A DNA stretch of 64,000 nt, taken from Jiella pelagia (GTDB lineage: Bacteria; Pseudomonadota; Alphaproteobacteria; Rhizobiales; Rhizobiaceae). Positions 1 through 12,504 of the stretch are shown here, one piece after another (positions within the stretch are counted from its first letter, which is position 1; every line of letters starts with the position of its first letter). The notes under the pieces are model-generated. The model did not search any database and had not been told where the DNA came from. It was given only the letters and a program-made list of their open reading frames with translations. The stretch spans positions 2,274,001-2,338,000 of the forward strand of contig NZ_CP114029.1 of assembly GCF_026898155.1 (NCBI RefSeq), read 5' to 3'. The translations under genes were made by a program, and so were the position numbers.

Positions 1-408
1 GAATGGACGCGCACCGTCCTGGCGCGGGCCGACCAGGTGGTGATCACGGCGGTGCCGGATCTCGCCAATCTGCGCAACGCCAAGAATCTCGTCGACACGC
101 TGACCAAGATGCGGCCGAACGACACCCCGCCCTTCCTGCTCCTCAACCAGCTGGCGATGCCCAAGCGGCCGGAAATTTCCGCCGCCGAGTTCGCCGAGCC
201 GCTCGGCCTCGAACCGCTCGGCGAGATCCAGTTCGACCCAGCCATCTTCGGCAATGCCGCCAATAGCGGCCGGATGATCGCCGAGACCGACGCCAAACAC
301 GCTTCGGTCGCGGTCTTCAACCACGTCGCCCACGCCCTGACCGGGCGGGGCGAGGCGAAGAGGGCCAAGAAGCCGAGCCTGTTGGGCCGGTTGCGTAAGA
401 AACCGTAA
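1..408 (+). CDS. cpaE: CpaE-like Tad pilus assembly ATPase, C-terminal part
   Basis: The reading frame is open from base 1, so the start lies outside the window; about 135 residues remain. The visible part matches the end of the MinD/ParA-like CpaE/TadZ family: a strand with VVITAVPDLANLRNAKNL, then FLLLNQ in the position of the nucleotide-base contact, and a C-terminal PLGEIQFDPAIFGNAANSG stretch typical of the family. CpaE/TadZ proteins sit at the cell pole and position the Tad secretion machine. It is followed after 20 bases by cpaF in the same direction, the standard cpa order. The Walker A part cannot be seen because it is upstream. The family call rests mainly on this context and on the C-terminal pattern. 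Confidence 0.85.
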   Translation, partial: EWTRTVLARADQVVITAVPDLANLRNAKNLVDTLTKMRPNDTPPFLLLNQLAMPKRPEISAAEFAEPLGLEPLGEIQFDPAIFGNAANSGRMIAETDAKHASVAVFNHVAHALTGRGEAKRAKKPSLLGRLRKKP

Positions 409-428
409 GGCGCCCAGGAGCCTCGCAT

Positions 429-1893
429 ATGTTTGGCAAGCGCGGAAACGAAAAGGCGCTCCCCCGCAACGTCGCGACGATGCCGCGGCCGGCCCCGGCC
501 CCGTCCGGGTCGCAGCCCGTGGCGCCCGCCCCGGCACCGCGGCAGGCGCCGCCGGCGTCCGCGCCCGCGCCGGCACAGCGCGGCGCCGGCGAACGGACGC
601 CGGAATACTACGACCGCAAGAGCCAGGTCTTCGCGGCGCTGATCGACACGATCGACCTGTCGCAGCTCGCCGGCATGGAGCAGGATGCCGCCCGCGAGGA
701 AATCCGCGACATCGTCAACGACATCATCGCGATCAAGAACTTCGCCATGTCGATCGCCGAGCAGGAGGAACTGCTCTCCGACATCTGCAACGATGTTCTC
801 GGCTACGGCCCGCTCGAGCCGCTGCTCGCCCGCGACGACATCGCCGACATCATGGTCAACGGCATGCAGCAGACCTTCATCGAGGTCGCCGGCAAGGTGC
901 AGGAGACCTCGATCCGCTTCCGCGACAACCAGCAGCTCCTCAACATCTGCCAGCGCATCGTCAGCCAGGTCGGCCGGCGCGTCGACGAGACCTCGCCGAT
1001 CTGCGACGCGCGCCTGCCGGACGGTTCGCGCGTCAACGTCATCGCCCCGCCGCTCGCCATCGACGGCGCGGCGCTGACGATCAGAAAGTTCAAGAAGGAC
1101 AAGCTGACTCTCGACCAGCTCGTCCAATACGGCTCGATCACGCCGGCCGGCGCCGAGATCCTGCAGATCATCGGCCGTGTCAGATGCAACATCGTCATCT
1201 CCGGCGGCACCGGCTCCGGCAAGACCACCCTTCTCAATTGCCTGACCCGCTACATCGATTCCGATGAGCGCATCATCACCTGCGAAGACTCGGCCGAGCT
1301 GCAGCTGCAGCAGCCGCATGTCGTCAGGCTTGAAACCCGCCCGCCCAACATCGAGGGCGAGGGCGAGATCACCATGCGCGACCTCGTCAAGAACTGCCTG
1401 CGCATGCGCCCCGAGCGGATCATCGTCGGCGAGGTGCGCGGACCGGAGGTGTTCGATCTCCTCCAGGCGATGAACACCGGCCATGACGGCTCGATGGGCA
1501 CGATCCACTCCAACTCGCCGCGTGAGTGCCTGAACCGCATGGAATCGATGATCGCCATGGGCGGCTTCTCGCTGCCCTCGCGCACGGTGAAGGAGATCAT
1601 CACCGGCTCGGTCGACGTCATCGTCCAGGCCGCGCGCCTGCGCGACGGCTCGCGCCGCATCACCCACATCACCGAGGTGATCGGCATGGAGGGCGACGTC
1701 ATCACCACACAGGACCTCTTCGTCTACGAGATCCTCGGCGAGGACGCGAGCGGCAAGCTGATCGGCCGGCATCGCTCGACCGGCATCGGCCGGCCGGCCT
1801 TCTGGGACCGGGCGCGCTACTTCAACGAGGAGCAGCGGCTCGCCCGGGCGCTCGACGCGAGCCTCCACCGACAACGCGGATGCGGGCAACTGA
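429..1893 (+). CDS. cpaF: CpaF/TadA secretion ATPase of the Tad pilus (frameshift near the 3' end)
   Basis: Hexameric type II/IV secretion ATPase that powers Flp pilus assembly at the inner membrane. After correction it has 487 residues, a normal length. A Pro/Ala-rich N-terminal linker (residues 15-55) precedes the N-terminal domain. Walker A is [14 protein letters not shown], followed by the Asp box [11 protein letters not shown], Walker [14 protein letters not shown] and a His box around [14 protein letters not shown]. The reported sequence has GAGCCTC at 1859-1865; read as GAGCTC the frame continues to [11 protein letters not shown] and stops at 1891, three bases before tadB. Uncorrected, the frame runs on to 2975 as a meaningless tail across tadB. 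The start has AGGAG seven bases upstream. Confidence 0.95.
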
Positions 1894-1896
1894 GCC

Positions 1897-2904
1897 ATGG
1901 ACACCGGCACGCTCATCCTCTTCGTCCTCCTGTCCACCGTCGCGGCAGGTGGCCTGACCTTCGCCATCGTGCAGCCGACGCTCGCCCGCGAGAAGAAGAT
2001 CGAGCAGCGGCGCGGCACGATTGCGCGCAGCGAAAACGACCGCCAGGCGCACAAGGCCAATCGCGACCGGCTGCAGGAGCAGGTCAAGCGCCGCAAGACC
2101 ATCCAGAACTCGCTGAAGGATCTCGAAGTTCGCCAGCGCGAGCACGACAAGCACGTCGCCAAGGTGCCGCTGAAGCGGCGGCTGGAACAGGCCGGCTGGT
2201 CGATCAGCGTCAGCCAGTTCTGGCTGCTCGGCGCAGGTCTCGGCCTGTTCGCAGGCGTGCTCTGCTTCGTCTTCGGCGCGCCGATCTTCCTCTGCCTCGG
2301 CGCGATGGTGATCGCCGGGCTCGGCTTGCCGCGCTTCCTGCTCGCCCGGGCTCGCAAGAAGCGCTTCGCCGCCTTCACCCAGGAATTTCCCAACGCCATC
2401 GACCTGATCGTGCGCGGCGTCAAATCCGGCCTGCCGCTGAACGACACCCTGCGGATGGTCTCCTCCGAGACGTCCGAACCGGTTCGCTCGGAATTTCGCC
2501 GCATCGTCGAGAGCCAGCAGATGGGCATGTCCATCGGCGACGCGGTCGAACGGCTCTATCGCAACATCCCGACCTCCGAGGCGAACTTCTTCGCCATCGT
2601 CATCGGCATCCAGGCCCAGGCCGGCGGCAATCTGTCCGAAGCACTCGGCAACCTGTCCCGGGTGCTGCGCGAGCGCAAGAAGATGCGCGACAAGATCCAG
2701 GCGGTGTCGATGGAGGCGAAGGCCTCCGCCGGCATCATCGGCGCCCTGCCGGTGCTCGTCTTCGTCCTCGTGACGCTGACCAATCCCGAGTACATCAGCC
2801 TGCTCTACACCAACATCTGGGGTCAGATCCTGATGGGCATCAGCGCCTTTTGGATGACCCTCGGCGTGCTGGTGATGAAGAAGATGATCAATTTCGACTT
2901 CTGA
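1897..2904 (+). CDS. tadB: TadB inner-membrane platform protein of the Tad pilus
   Basis: A 335-residue T2SS F-domain (GspF-like) membrane protein that forms, with TadC, the inner-membrane platform for Flp pilus assembly. An N-terminal membrane segment (residues 4-25) is followed by a charged, coiled-coil-like stretch (30-85). A hydrophobic pair lies at about 105-150, then the conserved cytoplasmic F domain with NAIDLIVRGVKSGLPL and QAQAGGNLSEAL, and two C-terminal membrane helices. It starts three bases after the corrected cpaF stop, so the two are translationally close. It ends 63 bases before tadC. The frame is intact. Confidence 0.95.
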   Translation: MDTGTLILFVLLSTVAAGGLTFAIVQPTLAREKKIEQRRGTIARSENDRQAHKANRDRLQEQVKRRKTIQNSLKDLEVRQREHDKHVAKVPLKRRLEQAGWSISVSQFWLLGAGLGLFAGVLCFVFGAPIFLCLGAMVIAGLGLPRFLLARARKKRFAAFTQEFPNAIDLIVRGVKSGLPLNDTLRMVSSETSEPVRSEFRRIVESQQMGMSIGDAVERLYRNIPTSEANFFAIVIGIQAQAGGNLSEALGNLSRVLRERKKMRDKIQAVSMEAKASAGIIGALPVLVFVLVTLTNPEYISLLYTNIWGQILMGISAFWMTLGVLVMKKMINFDF

Positions 2905-2967
2905 GCAAGGACGTCGCGGCCAGACTGCGCGCGTTTGCCGGAGAGCCGTTCAAAAGGTCCGCCCGTC

Positions 2968-3955
2968 ATGGATGAGATACTGAAAACCGTCGGACTGTCG
3001 ACACAGCTCGTCCTCGCCGCCCTCGTCGCGATCGGCGTCTTCACCTCGCTCCTTGCGGTCGCGCTGCCGGCCATCGGGGGCAGCAAGCTGAAGACGCGCA
3101 TGAAGGCGGTGGCGCTCGAGCGCGACCAGATCCGCGCCCGGGAAAGAGCCCGGCTCGCCTCGGAAAAGGAGCGCAGCCGCGGCCTGCGCCAGACGGACAA
3201 CCGCGGCTTTGCCGGCGCCGTGGTCGAGCAGCTCAATCTGCGCAAGGCGCTGGTCGACGACAAGACGGTCGCGACCTTGCGGGCCGCGGGCTATCGCGGC
3301 CAGCGGCCACTGACGATGTTCCTGTTCGCCCGGGTGGCGCTGCCGCTGGTCTTCCTGGCCGCCGCCGCCTTCTACATCTTCGGTCTCGGCCTTCTCGCGG
3401 ACTGGCCGATGGCGGCCCGCATCCTCATCGTTCTGATCGCGGCCTATTTCGGCTTCTACATCCCGGTCATCCTGGTCAAGAACACCGCGAGCAAGCGTCG
3501 CATGTCGATTGCGCGGGCCTGGCCGGACGCGCTCGACCTCCTGCTCATCTGCGTGGAATCGGGCAATTCCATCGAGGCGGCGTTCCGCCGGGTGGCCGAG
3601 GAGATCGGCATCCAGTCGATCCCGCTCGCCGAGGAACTCATCCTCCTGACCGCCGAGGCTCTCCTTCCTGCCCGACCGCAAGGTCGCCTATGAGAACCTC
3701 GTGGCGCGGACCGGCCTCGAAGGCGTCAAGTCGGTCGCCACGGCACTGATCCAGGCGGAACGCTACGGCACGCCGCTCGGCCAGGCGCTGCGCGTCATGT
3801 CCCAGGAAAACCGCGACATCCGCATGAACATGGCCGAGAAGAAGGCCGCCGCCCTGCCGCCGCAGCTGACCGTGCCGATGATCGTCTTCTTCCTGCCGGT
3901 GCTGTTCGTCGTCATTCTCGGGCCGGCGGTGATCCGTCTCCTCGGGCTCGACTAG
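2968..3955 (+). CDS. tadC: TadC inner-membrane platform protein of the Tad pilus (one frameshift)
   Basis: Second GspF-type platform protein, 328 residues after correction. It has an N-terminal membrane helix (about residues 8-32), a charged linker with KERSRGLRQTDNRG, two membrane helices near 115-165, the F domain with DALDLLLICVESGNSIEAAF, and a last membrane helix ending FVVILGPAVIRLLGLD. The frame breaks at GAGGCTC (3655-3661). As GAGCTC it reads TAELSFLPDRKVAYENL, the expected TadC sequence. The ATG at 2968 is preferred over an in-frame TTG at 2935 because it begins directly before the membrane helix. It is the last gene of the tad run visible here and is followed by a dispersed repeat. 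Confidence 0.93.
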
Positions 3956-4052
3956 AGCGGGATGCGGCGAGGCTCCGCTCATCATCGCGCCCTGTCTTCC
4001 AGTTTGCGCAGGATCTCTTCCGAAAACCGGTTCCCACTTTTCGGGATCATGC
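3954..4052. repeat. Dispersed intergenic repeat, copy 1
   Basis: About 100 bases between tadC and the convergent solute-binding protein gene. One end is AGAGCGGGATG, overlapping the tadC stop codon. The other end is ACCGGTTCCCACTTTTCGGG followed by ATCATGC. The same block, inverted and with a diverged middle, lies at 26366-26467. Such elements are common between genes in Hyphomicrobiales; that statement is from general knowledge, not from a search. It may also serve as a bidirectional transcription end. Confidence 0.8.
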
Positions 4053-4081
4053 CTTGACCGGCGGCAGCTTCGGCCGCGCGG

Positions 4082-5679
4082 TCACTCGGCAAGGTCGACC
4101 GCGGCGAAGTCGTGGAAGCCGAGCGGGTTGGCGACGAAGTTTCTCACTTCCGCACGGGTTGCCGAGAGCATCTCGGCGCTGGCGATCGGCACCCAGGGGG
4201 CCGCCTCGTGGAAGATCCTCTGCGCCTTGGCGTAGAGGGCCGCGCGCGTGGCGCGGTCGCGGGTCCTGCTGGCCTTGGCGATCAGTGCGTCATAGTCCTG
4301 GTCGCACCAGCGGGCGATGTTCGTGCCGTCTCTTGCCGCCGCGCAGGACAACAGCGTCTCCATGAAATCGTCCGGATCGCCATTGTCGCCGATCCAGCCG
4401 GCGAGGGCGAGCGTCGTCTCGCCGTTCATCAGCCGTCGCCAGTAGGTCTCCCAGGACGCGGAGTTCTTCTCCACCATGATGCCGAGCGGCTCCAGATCGG
4501 CGCTGATCATGTGCGCCATGCGCTTGGCGTCAGGATTGTAGGTCCGGCTGTCCGGCGGAAACCACAGATCGATCTTCAGCCCGGAGGTGACGCCGGCGTC
4601 GAGAAGCAGCCGGCGCGCTTCCTGCGGGTCGTAGCGATAGGGCCCGATCGTTGCGTCGTTCGCCCAGGAGGCGCCCGGCAGAGGACCGGCAGCGAGACGT
4701 CCCGTGCCCGGATAGATGGCCGACAGGATCGCCTCGCGGTCGATGGCCAGGTTGATGGCGCGGCGGACGCGGACGTCGTCGAAGGGCTTGCGGGTCGTGT
4801 TGATGGCGAGATAGCCGATGGTGAGGCCCGGCGTCGACGACAGCCTCAGCCGGGTGTCGGCCCTGATCGCGGCCGCGTCGGCCGGATCGGGCGAGGCGGC
4901 GACATGGCACTCGCCGCTCTTCAGCTTCTGCAGCCGCAAGGAAGCCGTGGGCGTGAACGAGAACACCAGCGTGTCGATCTTCGGCTGGCCGCGCCAGTGG
5001 CCGTCGAAGGCCTGATAGCGGATCGCGATGCCGCCGCGATCGGCGAGGCGGAACGGGCCGGTGCCGATGGGGTGCTGGTCGAATTGCTCACGGGTGCCCT
5101 GCTGGTCCATCCGGTATGCGTATTCGGCCGACTGCACCGCGTTGACGGGCATTGCGAGGTCGGCGAGGAAGGGCGCATCCGGCTGCTTCAGCCGAAACCG
5201 CACCGTCTTTTCGTCGATCACGTCCACCCGCTCGACGATCTGCGACAGGCCGCTGCCGCGAAACTCCTCGTAGCCGGCACTCTTGAACGTCTCGGCCACC
5301 CCCGACCCGGGCAGTTGCCGCTTGAAACTGAAGACGACGTCCTCGGCGTTCATCGGCCGGGTCGGCTTGAAGTCCTTGCCGGGCTGGAACGCCACGCCTG
5401 AGCGCAGACGAAACGTATAATCCCGCCCGTCCGGGGAGATGGTCCAGCTTTCGGCGAGGGCGGGGACGATGTCGGTGGTTCCGGGGGCGAAGGCGACCAG
5501 CGTGTCGAAGATCGGCCGGATCGCATCCATCGCGACGCTCGAAGCCGCCTGCGGCGGCGACAGCGTCTCCGGCTGGCCCTCCGAGCAGAACACCAGCGTC
5601 CTGGCGCCGGCGGACGGAGCTGCGCCCGAGACGGCGAGAAGGGCGACGGCAAGCGGGAGGAGGGCGCGCAGACGGATGG

Positions 5680-5683
<4 letters not shown>
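4082..5683 (-). CDS. ABC transporter solute-binding protein, peptide/opine/nickel type (SBP_bac_5)
   Basis: Secreted 533-residue DppA/OppA-like protein. The first 27 residues are a Sec signal (charged start, LLPLAVALLAVSG core, cleavage near SAGA-RT). Family signatures visible are PETLSPPQAASS after the mature start, the PALAESWTISPDGRDYTFRLR block, the IGTGPF motif and a late RRAINLAIDREAI segment. Length is normal. Its start codon overlaps the stop of the histidine kinase by four bases (ATGA), so it belongs to that run. No permease or cognate ATPase gene is adjacent. It could feed a transporter encoded elsewhere or supply the sensor kinase with ligand information. The substrate cannot be told; dipeptides, haem and glutathione are all within the family. 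Confidence 0.9.
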
Positions 5684-8190
<2,507 letters not shown>

Positions 8191-8373
8191 CGCTCCGCGT
8201 GAAAACGCCTCATCTTACCGAAAATGCCGTGACCGTAAACCCGAATGCCGCGAAGGGCCGGTCGTCCGGCGAGCCGCAGCGCTTGCGGCCTCTTATGTCA
8301 ACTCTGTTTCGCGCGCATTTCGTCGCCAAGGCGGATTGTGGGCGCCCGCAAGGCGGTTTCAAGTCGGCCGGTT

Positions 8374-9087
8374 TCAGTCCGGCGAGAACATGTAGCCGAC
8401 GCCCCGCACCGTGCGGATCACCGTCGGCCGGGCGGGATCGGGCTCGATCTTCTTGCGGATGCGGGTGATCCTGACGTCGATGGCCCGGTCGAAGGGTTCG
8501 CCGTCCCGGGCACTCGCCAGATCGAGAAGCCGCTCGCGCGACAGGACGCGGCGCGGGTTTTCGACGAAGGCCTTCAAGAGGGTGAATTCGCTGTGGACCA
8601 GAGGCTGTTCCTCGCCATCCTCGCCACGCAGCGACTGGGCGTCGAGATCGAGCCACTTGGTGCCGAAGCGCACCTCGCGGCGCTCATGCGCCAGATCCGG
8701 CACCGGGGCGGCGGTCTGCGCCTGCGCCCGCCGTATCACCGAGCGGATGCGGGCCAGCAGTTCGCGCAATTCGCAAGGCTTGGCGAGGTAGTCGTCGGCG
8801 CCCAGCTCCAGCCCGACGACGCGGTCGACGAGGCTCGCCGTGGCGGTCAGCATGATCACCGGCACGTCGGTGCTGCTCTTCAGGCTGCGGACGATCGACA
8901 GCCCGTCCTCGCCGGGCATGTTGAGATCGAGGACGACGAGATCGGGACGCTCGGTCTCCATCTGCTTTCGCATCGCCGCGCCGCCATCGAGCAGCCGGAC
9001 GGAGTAGCCGTTCATGGCGAGGTAGTCGCCGATCAGTTCGCGCGTTTCCGGCTCGTCGTCGACGACGAAAATCCGTGGTTCGGCCAT
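8374..9087 (-). CDS. OmpR/PhoB-family response regulator
   Basis: 237 residues. The receiver domain (1-118) has the acidic pair in VVDDEPET, the phosphoacceptor Asp in VVLDLNMPG, Thr in MLTATAS and Lys in DDYLAKPCE. The C-terminal winged helix (about 135-235) has SEFTLLKAFVENPRRVLSRE and the recognition segment DRAIDVRITRIRKKIE, ending in RTVRGVGYMF. It starts three bases after the upstream hybrid-type kinase, so the two form a pair. The DNA target is not visible. A 183-base spacer separates it from the HAMP kinase downstream. Confidence 0.95.
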   Translation of the reverse strand: MAEPRIFVVDDEPETRELIGDYLAMNGYSVRLLDGGAAMRKQMETERPDLVVLDLNMPGEDGLSIVRSLKSSTDVPVIMLTATASLVDRVVGLELGADDYLAKPCELRELLARIRSVIRRAQAQTAAPVPDLAHERREVRFGTKWLDLDAQSLRGEDGEEQPLVHSEFTLLKAFVENPRRVLSRERLLDLASARDGEPFDRAIDVRITRIRKKIEPDPARPTVIRTVRGVGYMFSPD

Positions 9088-9090
9088 ACT

Positions 9091-10811
9091 CTAACGCATC
9101 TCCAACAGCGGGATCAGGATCGAGAAGGAAGCGCCCCCGAGCGGGCCCTTCTCCTCGACGACGATTTCGCCCTGGTGCAGCTCGACGATCTTCGCAACGA
9201 TCGACAGCCCGAGCCCGGTCGAGCTTTCGCCGGCGGTCGGCTGGGCCGATAGCCGCTGGAACCGGCCGAACAGGCGGGCCGTATCTTGGCTGTTGAGGCC
9301 GGGGCCGGAGTCCGAGACCGTCACCCGCGCCTGACCGTCGAGGCGCGCCGCCTCCACCCGGACCTCGCCGCCGAGGGGGGTGTATTTCAGGGCGTTGCTG
9401 ACGAGATTGTCGATCGCCTCGGCCAGCCGGTCCAGATCGCCCTCGACGGCGAGCGGACCGTCGGCCGCGATGGTGAGCTGCTGCTCCTTCCTTTCGGCGA
9501 GCATGCGGCTGAGTTCGGCGGTCGTCGCGGCGATCGCCGCAAGATCGACGGGGCGCCGCTCTACCGAGATGTCGAGGGCATCGGCGAGGGCGTCGGCGAT
9601 CGACATATCGACGATCCGGGTCATCCGCTCGGCGGAGGCGCGGATGTGGCCGACCTGCTTGGCGAAGCGCTCGCGAAGCGGATCCTCGACGCTCTCGGTG
9701 AGGGTCGCCATCATCTCACTGCGTCCGAGAATGACCGCGATCGGGTTCTTCAGGTCGTGGGCAATGGTGCCGAGGATCTCGTTCTTGAAGGCGTTGACGC
9801 GCTTCAAGAGCGCCCCTTGCGCCTCCAGCCGCTCGTTGGCGCCGGCAAGCTCCTGCGTGCGCCGCGCGACCCTTTCCTCCAGCTCCTCGTTGGCGAGGCG
9901 CAGCTCGTCGTAGAGGCGGGCATTGTCGAAGGCGATGGCGAGCTTGGCGGAAAAGACAGAGACGAGCGCGGCCTGGGTTTCGGTGAGATCGTCCTCCGTC
10001 GCCAGCGCCACCAGGATCTCCGCGCCGCTGCCGGTCTTGACGAACAGGCAGACCAGCCCGTCGCTGCGGACCGGCCGGCCCGCGGCGGCGGCCGTCGCGA
10101 ACAATCCGCTCCGGTCGATGCCGTTCTCGCCGTCGGCCTCGAACTTGCCGAGGCCGGCGAGGACGAGCGGATCGGCCCCGCCGGTCTCGCGCATGATCAA
10201 AATGCCGTCGGTCTCGATCTCCAGAAGCGCGGAGATCTGGATGAGCACGCCCTGGGCCAGCGTCTTCAGCGAGCGGTCGTCGAACAGCGAGGCCGAGGCG
10301 CCGACGATCATCTCGAGGCCGATCCGGGTATCGTCGAGACGCTTCAGATGGTCGTAGCTGCGCAACGCGGCGGTGAGCGTCGTGAACAGCTTGTCGGCCG
10401 TCAGCTCGGTCTTGGCCTTGTAGTCGTTGATGTCGTAGTCGACGACGACCTGGCGCTCGGGGGCCTGGCCGGGCTGGCCGGTTCGCAGGATGATGCGGAT
10501 GAGCCTCGTTCCTCAGCTCCTCGCGGATCGCCTTGGCGAGCTTCAGCCCGGCGTCCTCGGTCTCCATGACGACGTCGAGAAGGACGACGGCGGTGTCGGG
10601 ATTGGCCTTGAGGAGGCTCGAAGCCCTCCGCGGCGGAATGGGCGCCGATGAGTTCGAGGCCGTAGCCGTGAATGGCGAAATGGCGGAGCGCAAAGCGCGT
10701 CCCTTCGTGCACGGCCTCGTCGTCGTCGATGACGGCGAGTTTCCAGCCGGTCTTGGCCCCCGGCTCGGCGCGAGCCTCGGGTTCGGCAAATTCCAGAAAA
10801 TCACTCGGCAT
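9091..10811 (-). CDS. DUF3369-type histidine kinase with N-terminal receiver (two frameshifts)
   Basis: Corrected length 572 residues, no membrane helix. An N-terminal receiver-like domain (about 22-145) keeps VIDDDEAVHEG, Asp in VVLLDVVM and Lys in NDYKAKTEL. It is followed by a DUF3369/GAF-like region (about 150-310), a coiled coil, the H box TIAHDLKNPIAVI, and HATPase motifs NLVSNALKYTP, SDSGPGL and STGLGLSIV. Both breaks are at the same motif: GAGGCTC at 10613-10619 restores EGFELLKANPDTA and GAGCCTC at 10504-10510 restores RNELIRIILRTGQ. It ends three bases before the response regulator, which is its likely partner. The stimulus is not evident. Confidence 0.92.
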
Positions 10812-11146
10812 GGCTTCGTCGATCGGCTTGAGCGTTCACGGCGTCTGGGACAATGGATTGTTCGTCGGCAAAGCATCGTCGTCTGATTATCATACCCGAG
10901 GGTAAGATACTGGGCCAGCAAATGCGAATGGGAAATTCGGCGGGATTTTCCGGCAAGGGTCTTGTCCTCGAACGCAGGGGAATGTCCACCACCCTTCTGG
11001 CCACGCGACGTGGCGACAGTCCGCGGCAAGCGACACGTCAGGATAGAACTCGCCTTTCGCCAGAACGGCGCGGAAACCGACTTCAAATCCGAAAATCTCG
11101 GCAGATCAGATACTTGTCGAGGGGCCGCAGGATGCATGCAAGCGAC
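10812..11146. other. Non-coding spacer upstream of the kinase/regulator run
   Basis: No convincing gene. It should contain the promoter of the leftward kinase run. A short inverted repeat TACCCGAGGGTA at 10893-10904 lies about 85 bases upstream of the kinase start and could be an operator; that is inference only. The open frames across this stretch have no family resemblance. Confidence 0.5.
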
Positions 11147-11485
11147 CTATGGGCGGCGGGACGCAAAACGGCTTGCCATCACGGCCTGCAGCCGTTCATG
11201 CTCGGCCATGCGCATCGGCCGCTCGATGTCGAGCGCCCGGCCAAGGCCGAGATCGGCGCGAAGCCGGTCGCTCATCGTCTCGGCCGGCTGCAGCCGGGTG
11301 CGAATCGTCCGGCTGGCGAGGCCGACAAGGCCGGACAGCCGCGACAGGCGCCCGTCGTCCTGACGGCGCCTGGCCGGCGCTGGCGGACGGGGCATCGCGA
11401 GCGTGGGGAAGGATGGGCTGAGCGATTCCATGACGACATCCAGCATCGTGAGAGCTTGCCAAACGAGATCTACGAGGCGCTGCAA
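11147..11485 (-). CDS. Hypothetical protein
   Basis: 112 residues from a TTG, or 98 from an internal ATG (MLDVVMESLSPSF). I do not recognise a family. The C-terminal half has ordinary codon use for this genome (G or C in nearly all third positions) and an amphipathic, helical look (SDRLRADLGLGRALDIERP), which favours a real gene. No clear ribosome-binding site was seen, and the middle is a low-complexity Pro/Arg stretch. It stands alone between the leftward kinase operon and the rightward deacetylase gene. Confidence 0.4.
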   Translation of the reverse strand: MQRLVDLVWQALTMLDVVMESLSPSFPTLAMPRPPAPARRRQDDGRLSRLSGLVGLASRTIRTRLQPAETMSDRLRADLGLGRALDIERPMRMAEHERLQAVMASRFASRRP

Positions 11486-11677
11486 GGGGAAGGGCGCCTT
11501 CGAGATCTCGTGGGACGTGCCGCCGGCGACGTCGGTTGGCTTTCGCGTCGACCTGCGGCATCGGATGGTCTGCTAATGGAAGCGCCTGAGCGATTCGCGC
11601 GGCGCGAGGTGCCGCGAACCGGATGGACCGGGAGCTGGAACCTGCGGCGCGGTTTTTGAGGCGACGGGATCGGGAAG

Positions 11678-12503
11678 ATGCAGATATTCGACCAACTCGA
11701 CCAGGAACTGGATCGATGGACGGCCGAGGGCCGCGCCGTGCCGCTGTGGTGGCGGGACGACGACGCGGCGACGGCGACGCCGGCGCTGACGCGGCTGGTC
11801 GCCATGGCGCGGCGCCACCGCCTGCCGCTGGCGATCGCCGCCGTGCCGGCGAGGATGGAGCCCGACCTCGTCGGCGCCTTGTCGGCCCCCGGCGTCACCG
11901 TGCTGCAGCATGGCTTCGCCCATGTGAACCACGCAGCGCCCGGCCAACGCGCCGTCGAATGCGGCGGCGACAGGCCGGCGAAGGCGGTGCTGGCCGAGGC
12001 TCGGCGAGGGCATGCGCACCCTGATGCGCGAATTCGGCGCGAGCTTCCTGCCGATCATGGTGCCGCCGTGGAACCGGATCGACCCGGCGGTCGCCGCCGG
12101 CCTGCAGCAGCAGGGCTATCTCGGCCTGTCGAGTTTTGGCCCGCGGCACTTCGAGGGCCAGGGGGATGGAGGCAAGGCCGGCGAGGGCTCGACGGAAGAG
12201 GCGCCGCTCGTCCTGCCGCCGCGCCTTGCCGCGATCAACGCCCATCTCGATCTTCTGACCTGGAAGGGCGGCCCGGCCTTCGCGGGCGCGGATAAGCTGA
12301 TGCGGCTGTTCGCCGAGCGCCTGGAGGACCGGCGGCTCGGCCGCACCGATCCGGCCGAGCCCTTCGGCATCCTCACCCACCATCTCGCCCATGACGAGGC
12401 GACGTGGTCGTTCCTCGAGCGCCTGCTCGGCCGGCTGGGTTCGCATCCGGCGATCCGCTTCCTGCCGATCACGACGCTTCTCGCCGAAACGCCGGTCCGC
12501 TGA
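11678..12503 (+). CDS. Polysaccharide deacetylase-like protein (one frameshift)
   Basis: Corrected length 274 residues, cytoplasmic by appearance. It resembles the NodB-fold deacetylase relatives found beside glycosyltransferase genes: an early Asp-rich strand VPLWWRDDDAATATPAL (metal-binding Asp pair), QHGFAHVNHA (metal-binding His), VPPWNRI and a late GILTHHLAHDEATW. These are the usual places of the NodB catalytic motifs. The frame breaks at GAGGCTC (11996-12002); as GAGCTC it reads AVLAELGEGMRTLMREFG. The next gene starts one base after the stop, so the two are coupled. The substrate is unknown; a role in the adjacent glycan pathway is inferred from position. Confidence 0.82.
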
Positions 12504-12504
12504 G

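Noticed and set aside
429-2975. An 848-residue fused protein starting with CpaF
   Set aside because: The sequence after residue about 475 is Arg/Pro/His-rich nonsense read out of frame across tadB, caused by the extra base at 1859-1865.
8826-8835. GAGGCTC inside the response regulator gene (and at 15506 and 24904) as further errors
   Set aside because: These genes are intact in frame with the heptamer present (for example ASLVDR), so the heptamer is genuine there.
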